Source: Candidatus Brachybacter algidus
GTDB lineage: Bacteria; Bacteroidota; Bacteroidia; Chitinophagales; Saprospiraceae
Reading direction: 5' to 3'
DNA length: 64,000 nt
Assembly (NCBI GenBank): GCA_016711705.1
Contig: JADJSK010000006.1
Location: 124,001 to 188,000 of the forward strand
The notes under the pieces were generated by a model. It was not told the DNA's origin, did not search any database, and worked only from the letters and a program-made list of their open reading frames with translations. Of this stretch, positions 19,105 to 26,662 are shown piece after piece (within the stretch, counting starts at the first letter, position 1; every line of letters starts with the position of its first letter). The translations under genes and the position numbers were made by a program.

Positions 19105-19944
19105 TTATTCTTCCAACTTAAATGTTACCGGAAGTGTATATTGTACCCTAACGGATTTACCGTTCTGACGACCTGGCTTCCAATTTGGCATTTTTTTGAC
19201 CACTCTATTAGCTTCATCTCCGGCTCCACCACCTACAGCATCTCTTACAACTCTAACGGAACTGATAGAACCATCTTTCTCAACTGTAAACTGCATGATT
19301 ACCTTTCCTTGCAAACCATTATTTCTTGCTTCAGAAGGATATTTAAGGTTTTCGCCGATCCATTTGTACATAGCACCTTGTCCTCCCGGAAATTCTGGTT
19401 GTTGCTCAACCACAGTGAAGACTTTATTATCATCTTCTACTTTAACTGCGACCACTTTTTCCTTTTGTTCTACCAATCCTATGGCATCAGATTTAATATC
19501 AATATTTACTTTAGCATTTGGATCTCCTTCTACTGTTTTAACACCGGGATCTTTTTCTTCAAGATCTTTTACATCTGTCACTGCAGTCTCATTAGCTACT
19601 ACTTCTTTGATCACAGGTGGAACATACTGAACAGATGCTCTTTCCGGTGGTGGTGGAGGTGTAGGAGGCGGTGGTGGAGGTGGCTCATTCTCTTTCATTG
19701 GCGGTGGTGCTTCGAGATCCGTCAGATTGACTTCTACATCAGTATCGCTCGCCATCAGATCAGCAAAACGGTCCTTAAGAATAGAATAACTCAGCACAGC
19801 AAGTGCTATAAGTACTCCTACCAATAAAGCTTTGGCTACTGCATTAGGATATCGTCTACGAAGATCATAAGCCCCATACTCCTTATTGCGACCATCGAAA
19901 ATGAGATCGAGCATATCCGCTTTTAATATTTCTTCACTTTTCAT
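19105..19944 (-). CDS. tonB: TonB energy transducer
   Basis: A 279-residue protein. It has a cytoplasmic N-terminus (with GRNKEYGAYDLRRRYP, typical of Bacteroidota TonB), one membrane helix near residues 35-55 (ALLVGVLIALAVLSYSIL), a proline-rich periplasmic linker (PPPPPPPTPPPPPE at about 85-100) and a C-terminal TonB domain (about 195-279; FPGGQGAMYKWIGENLKYP ... GKVIMQFTVEKDGSI ... LPVTFKLEE). It transmits proton-motive force from ExbB/ExbD to outer-membrane receptors such as the one at 26663-29188. A Bacteroidota-type promoter lies just upstream, inside the operon. Confidence 0.95.
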   Translation of the reverse strand: MKSEEILKADMLDLIFDGRNKEYGAYDLRRRYPNAVAKALLVGVLIALAVLSYSILKDRFADLMASDTDVEVNLTDLEAPPPMKENEPPPPPPPTPPPPPERASVQYVPPVIKEVVANETAVTDVKDLEEKDPGVKTVEGDPNAKVNIDIKSDAIGLVEQKEKVVAVKVEDDNKVFTVVEQQPEFPGGQGAMYKWIGENLKYPSEARNNGLQGKVIMQFTVEKDGSISSVRVVRDAVGGGAGDEANRVVKKMPNWKPGRQNGKSVRVQYTLPVTFKLEE

Positions 19945-19966
19945 TTTACCTTTTTATTTTATAACG

Positions 19967-19997
19967 CAAAGTTAAGTTATAATGTTTCACAATACAA
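19967..19997 (-). promoter_or_regulatory. Internal Bacteroidota-type promoter for tonB
   Basis: On the minus strand, TTG (19997-19995), a 20-nt spacer and TAACTTTG (19974-19967) match the TTG / TAnnTTTG consensus. The predicted start of transcription is only about 15 nt before the tonB ATG. Confidence 0.55.
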
Positions 19998-20017
19998 CTT
20001 ATTTCTACGTTATATTT

Positions 20018-20575
20018 TTAATTTATTGCAGGTTCTGGTGCACCCGCATTTTTAAACTTATCAAGTAATCCTAATTCCTGAGGAGTAACAGGCACCATTG
20101 TATAGGTTCCTACCTTATCGATAGCCATTTCATCAAGCATGTCTATTACATTTTTGTAGTTGGCGTCATCGGTAGGTTTGATAATGATTACTACTGATTT
20201 TATTTTATCAGTAGGCAATACTGACGCTTCGACACTTTTTTTCTTATCGAGAATAATCTGTCGAATGTCCTGATAAGTAGTGTTTTTAATCTCAGGGCTT
20301 CCAAGTCCTTCATAATACCAGATGGTATTATTTGCACCTAGAATCAATGTCATTACCTTGGCAGCAGGAATCTCCGGTGGAGGAGGATCTCCATCTTCTC
20401 TTTCTACCGGCATATTGATCTGCATCGCCTGAGGTTTATTCATAGTCGTAGTGAGCATGAAAAAAGTGATCAACAAGAATGCCAAATCCACCATTGGTGT
20501 TAGATCTACTCTGGTTGATAGTTTCTTGGTTTTACCTTTATCTCCACCACCACTGGCGGTATCCATTTGTGCCAT
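20018..20575 (-). CDS. exbD: ExbD/TolR family biopolymer transporter subunit
   Basis: A 185-residue protein with the ExbD N-terminal topology: a polar cytoplasmic stretch, then the motif LTPMVDLAFLLITFFMLTTT, in which the membrane Asp is the conserved proton-relay residue. A periplasmic domain rich in charged residues follows. It is the second of two consecutive exbD genes, starting 30 bp after the first. It works with ExbB to power TonB. Confidence 0.92.
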   Translation of the reverse strand: MAQMDTASGGGDKGKTKKLSTRVDLTPMVDLAFLLITFFMLTTTMNKPQAMQINMPVEREDGDPPPPEIPAAKVMTLILGANNTIWYYEGLGSPEIKNTTYQDIRQIILDKKKSVEASVLPTDKIKSVVIIIKPTDDANYKNVIDMLDEMAIDKVGTYTMVPVTPQELGLLDKFKNAGAPEPAIN

Positions 20576-20605
20576 AAGAATCGGCTATTTATAAAAGTTA
20601 AAATT

Positions 20606-21238
20606 TTATTTCTCTTCTTCCGGTTTATTCGGATCTGCTTTTAAGCTAGTAACAGCGTAGAACTTATGTCCCTGTACTTTTTTATTAGCTAAGGTGGCAA
20701 ACACTGCACGCACTACAGGATATTTTGCACCTCCGTCGCCTTTTATTGAAAGCCTGGCTTTAGGATTACTAATCCTGCCATATGCTACCCATTTAAACAA
20801 CTCATTATTATCAGTAAGCACCGTATCTACGGGTATGCCTGTCGACTTGAATTGTTTTTGTTCAGCAGGGGAATATTTCAATAGAGCTTTAAGCTGATTG
20901 AATGGCACACCAATACCAGAACTTAGTGAAAAGTTTCTTTTCTCTATTGCTGTTAGACCTAGATTCTTATCCCTATTGATCGTCTCAATAAGATCAAGTT
21001 TAGTTTGAACACCGTCCATGTCGAAAAACACCCTTCCATTTTTGTCGATCGTGATCATCATAAGGTCTGTTTCTGCTATTTTAGTATCAGAAATAGATGC
21101 CGGTGTCATCACTTCTACAGGATCTGGTGGCTTAAATTTAGTTGCCAACATGAAGAAAGTAAGTAGTAAAAATGATACGTCACACATGGCCGTCATATCT
21201 ACTGCGGTACTTTTTCTGGCTATTTTATGCTTAGGCAT
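20606..21238 (-). CDS. exbD: ExbD/TolR family biopolymer transporter subunit
   Basis: A 210-residue protein with the ExbD signature VDMTAMCDVSFLLLTFFMLA near residues 13-32, including the conserved membrane Asp, and a larger periplasmic domain than the second ExbD. It lies 61 bp downstream of exbB. Two non-identical ExbD proteins are common in Bacteroidota TonB clusters and may form a hetero-dimer in the ExbB pore (inference). Confidence 0.92.
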   Translation of the reverse strand: MPKHKIARKSTAVDMTAMCDVSFLLLTFFMLATKFKPPDPVEVMTPASISDTKIAETDLMMITIDKNGRVFFDMDGVQTKLDLIETINRDKNLGLTAIEKRNFSLSSGIGVPFNQLKALLKYSPAEQKQFKSTGIPVDTVLTDNNELFKWVAYGRISNPKARLSIKGDGGAKYPVVRAVFATLANKKVQGHKFYAVTSLKADPNKPEEEK

Positions 21239-21299
21239 ATAATTTATTTATCTGTTAAAGAATTGTCTTTCAAATAATTAAACGTCTTATGGACACTAA

Positions 21300-22112
21300 T
21301 TATTTATACTGAGAAGCAAACTGCTGCTGCATGCTATAACCTGCCTCATCAATTCTGTAGGTCATACCGTCAATTCTTGTAGTAAAGTAGCTATAAGCAA
21401 CGATTGCGATAGCTGAAGTAGTAATACCCAAGGCTGTGTTGATCAAGGCTTCAGAGATACCGTTGGCAAGAGCAGAAGCATCAGGCGCACCTGTGGTCGC
21501 CATACCTGCGAATGCACGAATCATTCCAAGTACTGTACCGATCAGACCTACAAGTGTAGCAATGGTAGCGATAGTAGCAATAATCGGAAGATTTTGCTCT
21601 AATGAAGGCAGTTCAAGAGAAGTTGCTTCCTCGATTTCTTTCTGAATCGCAGCTATTTTTTGATCCTTGTCCATTCCTGTTTCGCGAGACATTTTGTCAT
21701 AAGTAGTAATACCTGAACGAACGACGTTTGCCACAGAGCCTTTTTGTTTGTCGCAAGCTGCAATTGCTCCACTTACATCACCTTTTGAAAGTGCATATTG
21801 AACATTTCTTACGAATTTATCTACTGGACCATTTCCTGATGCTCTAGAGATAGAGATCATGCGCTCTACAGAGAATATAATCGTGATGAAAAGTAAACCT
21901 AAGAGTACAGGAACGATAAAACCTCCTTTATAGACCATACCCATGTAGTCGCCTGCAAGCGGATCTTTTGTATTATCGCCATCTTTGAAGTGACTGGCAG
22001 CTCCGAATACAAACTTATAGATTAGGTAGCCCAGCACAAATGCTGCAGGAAGCACTATTAAAGGGAGAATAGAGCCTGATTTTGTTTCATTTTGCTTTGG
22101 TGCGTTTGTCAT
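21300..22112 (-). CDS. exbB: MotA/TolQ/ExbB proton channel family protein
   Basis: A 270-residue protein with four hydrophobic helices: about residues 14-36, 58-80, 180-200 (IATIATLVGLIGTVLGMIRA, the MotA_ExbB pore motif) and 220-243 (ALINTALGITTSAIAIVAYS). It forms the proton channel of the TonB energising complex with the downstream ExbD proteins. It is the first gene of the operon, with a canonical Bacteroidota promoter 50 bp upstream. Confidence 0.93.
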   Translation of the reverse strand: MTNAPKQNETKSGSILPLIVLPAAFVLGYLIYKFVFGAASHFKDGDNTKDPLAGDYMGMVYKGGFIVPVLLGLLFITIIFSVERMISISRASGNGPVDKFVRNVQYALSKGDVSGAIAACDKQKGSVANVVRSGITTYDKMSRETGMDKDQKIAAIQKEIEEATSLELPSLEQNLPIIATIATIATLVGLIGTVLGMIRAFAGMATTGAPDASALANGISEALINTALGITTSAIAIVAYSYFTTRIDGMTYRIDEAGYSMQQQFASQYK

Positions 22113-22166
22113 ATAAAATATGTTTTAATTTTTTAACAATGAATATTTAAGTCAAAGAATGAGTAG

Positions 22167-22198
22167 CAAATATATTTTTTTGATTCCATCTAAACAAA
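22167..22198 (-). promoter_or_regulatory. Bacteroidota-type promoter of the exbB operon
   Basis: On the minus strand, TTTG (22198-22195), a 20-nt spacer and TATATTTG (22174-22167) fit the TTTG-N19/20-TAnnTTTG consensus fully. The predicted leader is about 48 nt. Confidence 0.7.
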
Positions 22199-22535
22199 AT
22201 AATTTTTAGAATTTAATTAGAGTTAAAGTTAGATATTCTTTCAATTCTCCACAAACAGTATAATTATCAACGTTTTACAGTTTACACAAAATATTATTAA
22301 TGCTGAAAATTAATTATTTTTAACATCTTAAAGAAGTAAGTTTTTAGCCAAAAACCGAATATTATTCGATATAATAAGGTATTTGATCGAAATATCACGA
22401 TGTAGGATATTCACCCAAGCCAAATATTATTCTGAATGAAATTTTACTCCTAATAATTTCACCCTTAGAAGATATACGTATTGAAAGTGAAAATTTAGAT
22501 ACTTTCCATGTTTTTTTGGTAAAAGTAAAAACGGT
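22199..22535. other. Geneless AT-rich spacer
   Basis: No gene-like frame is seen. A short palindrome (cgaatattattcg near 22357) is the only structure noted, and it is not a convincing terminator. Confidence 0.5.
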
Positions 22536-23264
22536 TCAGAAAAGCAATGTGCTGCCATGTACCTTCAGCCAGTGATGGTGAGCTTTCATAGATACATCAT
22601 GAGCAGCCACAAGTCTCCAGAATTTTATTGAGTGATCTTTATGTACTATATGCGCCAGTTCATGGATGATGACATGGTCAAGGATGTCAGTGGGGGCAAG
22701 TAATAAACGATTGGAGATCATAATGTCATTCCTGCCGGTGCAGCTACCCCAGCGACTGGAGGCGCTTCTTAAAGTCACATTGCCCAGTTTTCCCTGTATC
22801 GTGCGGCCATTGATAGAATGGATACGCTCCTCCATTTCTGCAGCAAACATTTTAGAAATGACACTGGGTATATATTTCTGCTTGGCCTCCGTGTCATGCA
22901 TAATAGATTGAGGAATATCAAAAATCAGTTGATTACTATTCTTTTTACCTCTGATTGTCGTTCCGGTTCTATTGGCGAGAATGATAAGTTCATATTCTCG
23001 GTCTAAGATTTTAATTTGATTTCCTTCCAAAGCCCCCGATAAGGCATGTTTGAATAAATGTGGCTTCTTCAATGCCAACTCATTCAACCATTTATTCATC
23101 GAAGTTACCGCTGCTTCCATGGCAGCTTGTGATGTGCCACGCGGTATAGAAATTCGTCCTTTACCATCCTTATAAGTCATGCGGATGTTACGCCCCGGGC
23201 TTTTGGCGATTTTGACCTCAATGGGTCGGTCATTGATATTGATAAAATAAGAGGTTCCAGTCAT
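22536..23264 (-). CDS. YgjP-like (DUF45) zinc metallopeptidase-fold protein
   Basis: A protein of about 242 residues from the ATG at 23264. An in-frame ATG at 23306 would add 14 unlike residues and is not preferred. The C-terminal part has the zincin motif IIHELAHIVHKDHSIKFW and, before it, the family block RSASSRWGSCTGRNDIMISN. Both are typical of the YgjP/M48-like WLM relatives (DUF45, COG1451). The function of the family is poorly defined; a link to restriction-modification or nucleotide metabolism has been proposed for some members. No partner genes are adjacent. Confidence 0.85.
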   Translation of the reverse strand: MTGTSYFININDRPIEVKIAKSPGRNIRMTYKDGKGRISIPRGTSQAAMEAAVTSMNKWLNELALKKPHLFKHALSGALEGNQIKILDREYELIILANRTGTTIRGKKNSNQLIFDIPQSIMHDTEAKQKYIPSVISKMFAAEMEERIHSINGRTIQGKLGNVTLRSASSRWGSCTGRNDIMISNRLLLAPTDILDHVIIHELAHIVHKDHSIKFWRLVAAHDVSMKAHHHWLKVHGSTLLF

Positions 23265-23316
23265 AAATATTAAGAAAGTAAACGAAGAAAGGGGGAAGTT
23301 GTTCAAGAATCAAAGG

Positions 23317-23372
23317 GTGATCGGGTGATGTGTGATCAAGTGATAAGGTGATCAAATGATCAGGTGATGGGT
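23317..23372. repeat. Degenerate ~8-bp tandem repeat (gtgatcag-like), copy 1
   Basis: About seven units of a gtgatcRR-like octamer lie upstream of the YgjP-like gene. The same string recurs at 23604-23662. Confidence 0.75.
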
Positions 23373-23603
23373 AGTCTGTATTCAAAAATCTCAAAATAAT
23401 TAGAACTGTTACATCGGTGCTAAAATTTTAATTGAAGATTAAAATCTCTTTGTGGCCTCTCTTAAATTATAATGAGAAGATTTTCTTTTTGTGGTTATTT
23501 TATTTAAATAAAAAAATTCTCTCAAATCAGCTTTAAATCTTTGCACCATTGAGCAATTTATTGGTGTTATTCATTTTGAAGTTATTGTCCTCTGTGATAT
23601 AAA

Positions 23604-23662
23604 ATGGGTGATCGGGTGATGTGTGATCAAGTGATAAGGTGATCGGGTGATTTGGTGATCAT
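23604..23662. repeat. Degenerate ~8-bp tandem repeat (gtgatcag-like), copy 2
   Basis: The block begins with the same 36 or so bases as the copy at 23317 and then drifts, still in gtgat-type octamers. Confidence 0.75.
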
Positions 23663-23680
23663 GTCACTTTGTCTCTATTA

Positions 23681-23741
23681 TCTAGTTTCTAGCGTCTAGT
23701 TTCTGATTTCTGATTTCTGATTTCTGACTTCTGATTTCTAT
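23681..23741. repeat. Heptamer satellite (tttctga/tttctag)
   Basis: Eight or so consecutive 7-bp units: tttctag, cgtctag, then tttctga four times, cttctga, tttctat. It ends about 50 bp before the patatin gene. Confidence 0.8.
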
Positions 23742-23794
23742 CTTTTTCGTACTTTTATTTCATCCTAAAATACTGATTTAAAATAGAAAATAAA

Positions 23795-25441
23795 ATGCCT
23801 GAATCAAATTGCCCTACTCATCCATTCAATAAAATAGCACTGAGCTTTTCAGGTGGAGGCTATCGCGCAGCATCATTTCATCTTGGCACCATGTCTTATT
23901 TGAACAGATTGAATTGGGGAGGCACTCCACTCCTCAATCAGGTCAAAATGATCTCGACTGTGTCTGGAGGTACGATTCCGGGAGTGATCTATGCACTGCA
24001 AAAACAAGAAGATAAAACTTTCGAAGAGATATATAACTTCTTATTAGACCGATTGGAAAATCTGGACCTCCTGAAGGAGAGTTTTATCAAACTAAGTACG
24101 GAAGGTATCTGGAATAACAAAACTAAGAGGCGTAATATCATCAATGCCTTCGCTGAGATTTACGATGAGCATTACACTTTCGGTAAGACACTCGAAGAAT
24201 TCCGACATTTGGATTCTCATCTCGAAGCATTAGTATATAACAGCACAGAATTTAACAATGGTCTTAATTTTCGCTTCAGAAACAAAGGCAAATTCAATGG
24301 CAGTGCCCGGGTGATAGTTCCTTATGCGGTAGCAGTAGAAATTAAACTCTCTGATGTGCTTGCCTCTTCCTCTTGCTTTCCAGGCGGTTTTGAGCCCATG
24401 TTATGGCCAAATGATTTTGTGCATGCTGATTCAATTAACTTGGAAAAACACGCCAAAAATAATAGAACTGTCGGCCTCATGGATGGCGGCATCTATGACA
24501 ATCAAGGGATTGAAAGTGTGTTGAAATACAATTCTAAAGTAGGTGAACCTTACTTTGACCTTGTCATTGTCTCTGATGTTTCCTCTCCTAATATGTCCAG
24601 TTTCAAAGCTACTAATGTTGATGATACTTGGTTTTCAAAGAGGACTTTTCAGGATTTCATCAAGTACAATGTGCGATTTAATTGGATATTACTTAGCGCT
24701 ATTATTGCTTTAATGTGCCCTCTAATTTTTGGTCTTGGCAATGAATTTTTACAAGGAATTTGCAGTGGTCTTGCATTTTCTCTAATCGCTGTGTTAATTT
24801 TTAAAGTTTGGGCAATCAAAAAAGTCAGTAACAAGATTAAATCATCAGTTGAAAAATTAGTCGGTCCTAATTTCGATTTTTACAAAAGCAAAATCGGTCC
24901 ACTTTCCATTGCAAGAGTGCCTTTCGGAACGCTTTCAGTTCTATTAAAAGATCGCATTTTTTCTCTATCTATTCTCATGCAGGAAGTGTTTTTAAAAGTG
25001 GTTCGCAGACTGAATTACAATAAATTATATGTGGACAACGATTACAAACTGCGCAGAATATCCACTTTGATCAAATGCCTGACAGAAGAAGATTTTCCAA
25101 AATATAAAAGTAGTTTACCGGATAACTCCACCATTACCTATGATAATTTTGTTGGTCAAAGGATCGCACAGACGGTCGCTGAGGCATCTTCATTTGGCAC
25201 TACCCTTTGGTTTACAGAAACTGAAGGCATGAATAATGTATTACACAAGTTGGTCGCTACCGGTCAACTAACCATGTGTTTCAATATGATGATCTACCTA
25301 AATAAATGGATCACGGATGACGATGGTAATTTCGATAGATTGTCTACAAAAGATCAGATTCAGATGCGGGAGATGTTGGAGCAATGTAAGGGGGATTGGG
25401 TGAGATTTAAAAAAGATCCTGAGTTTATGGTGGGGAGGTGA
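23795..25441 (+). CDS. Patatin-like phospholipase with membrane hairpin
   Basis: A 548-residue protein. Patatin features: oxyanion loop SGGGYRAASFHLG (GGGYR at 20-24), nucleophile Ser57 in ISTVSGGTIPG, and catalytic Asp near residue 230 in LMDGGIYDNQG. The catalytic dyad is therefore intact and lipid acyl hydrolase activity is expected. Residues about 286-345 hold two hydrophobic segments (WILLSAIIALMCPLIFGLG and CSGLAFSLIAVLIFKVWAI) separating the catalytic part from a C-terminal domain of about 200 residues with no recognised family. There is no signal peptide. The gene is flanked on both sides by repeat DNA. Confidence 0.87.
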   Translation: MPESNCPTHPFNKIALSFSGGGYRAASFHLGTMSYLNRLNWGGTPLLNQVKMISTVSGGTIPGVIYALQKQEDKTFEEIYNFLLDRLENLDLLKESFIKLSTEGIWNNKTKRRNIINAFAEIYDEHYTFGKTLEEFRHLDSHLEALVYNSTEFNNGLNFRFRNKGKFNGSARVIVPYAVAVEIKLSDVLASSSCFPGGFEPMLWPNDFVHADSINLEKHAKNNRTVGLMDGGIYDNQGIESVLKYNSKVGEPYFDLVIVSDVSSPNMSSFKATNVDDTWFSKRTFQDFIKYNVRFNWILLSAIIALMCPLIFGLGNEFLQGICSGLAFSLIAVLIFKVWAIKKVSNKIKSSVEKLVGPNFDFYKSKIGPLSIARVPFGTLSVLLKDRIFSLSILMQEVFLKVVRRLNYNKLYVDNDYKLRRISTLIKCLTEEDFPKYKSSLPDNSTITYDNFVGQRIAQTVAEASSFGTTLWFTETEGMNNVLHKLVATGQLTMCFNMMIYLNKWITDDDGNFDRLSTKDQIQMREMLEQCKGDWVRFKKDPEFMVGR

Positions 25442-26505
25442 GCAGGTGAGAGGGTGAGAAGGTGAGAATGGTGTAAAACTTCATGATATAGTTCTTTTTG
25501 GTTAACCTTTTATATCACAAATGTAATATTGCAATATTACGATAAGCCAGTCATAATAACGCTTTTCATAATTCAAATTACCAATTACCAATTACTGATT
25601 GCCGATTACTGATACCACAATAATCAAGGCACTCAGCTCAATCTTCGCTCATTACCCATTACTCATTACCAATTACCTATGAAAAGTGAGAAGTTGAGAA
25701 GGTGAGAAGAGGGTAAAACTTCATGATATAGTTCTTTTTGGTTAACCTTTTATATCACAAATGTAATATTGCAATATTACAATAAGCCAGTCATAACAAC
25801 GTTTTTCGTAATTTAAATTACCAATTACTGATTGCCGATTACTGATACCACTATAATCAAGGCACTCAGCCCAATCTTCGCTCATTACTCATTGCCCATT
25901 ACTCATTACCTATGAAAAGTGAGAAGGTGAGAAGGTGAGAAGGGTGTAAAACTTCATGATACAGTTCTTTTTGGTTAACCTTTTATATCACAAATGTAAT
26001 ATTGCAATATTACGATAAGCCAGTCATAACAACACTTTTCGTAATTCAAATTACCAATTACCAATTACTGATTACTGATAAAATAAAACAGCTTGCCAAT
26101 CTTCGAGCAAATTACCCATTACCCAATATCATGATACAGTTCTTTTTTGTTAACCTTTTATATCACAAATGTAATATTGCAATATTACGATAAGCCAGTC
26201 ATAACAACACTTTTCGTAATTCGAATTACCAATTATCAATTACTGATTACTGATAAAATATAACAGCTTGCCAATCTTCGAGCAAATTACCCATTACTCA
26301 ACATCATGATATATTCTTTTTGGTTAACCTTTTATATCACAAATGTAATATTGCAATATTACGATAAGCCAGTCATAACAACACTTTTCGTAATTCGAAT
26401 TACCAATTACTGATTACCAATTACACCTTATAATCAAGGCACTAAGCCCAATCTTCGCTCATTACTCATTACCCATTACCTATGAAAAGTGAGAAAGTGA
26501 GAAGG
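25442..26505. repeat. Five-copy tandem array (175-240 bp units), each with an 18-bp perfect palindrome
   Basis: Units begin (tcatgata) at 25481, 25721, 25954, 26129 and 26304, giving periods of 240, 233, 175 and 175 bp. Each shares a core of about 80 bp (ctttttggttaacctttt, tatcacaaat) containing the perfect palindrome GTAATATTGCAATATTAC at 25523-25540, 25763-25780, 25996-26013, 26171-26188 and 26345-26362. Between cores are heptamer satellites (aattacc, cattact) and gtgagaag repeats. No gene is convincing here. Confidence 0.9.
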
Positions 26506-26662
26506 TGGAGAAAGCGAACAGCGAGCGGCGAACAGCGAACAGTATGTCCAAGATGGAAATCTTTCACCTAATTTGTTAGATTAGTTAAATGCGTGAACAT
26601 TACTCATTACCCATTACTTATTTAAAGAGCGTCCCATTCAACATTCAACATTCAACATTCCT
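26506..26662. repeat. Short tandem repeats (gcgaacag and attcaac heptamer)
   Basis: The stretch from the array to the stop codon of the receptor gene holds gcgaacag-type repeats near 26515-26541 and three attcaac heptamers near 26637-26658. Confidence 0.65.

Noticed and set aside
26002..26193. 63-codon frame in the five-copy array
   Set aside because: It is made of repeat sequence, spans a repeat unit boundary and has no protein-like features.
25442..26505. CRISPR array
   Set aside because: Units are 175-240 bp, the shared core is about 80 bp, and the DNA between cores is low-complexity satellite instead of unique short spacers; no cas gene is in the window.
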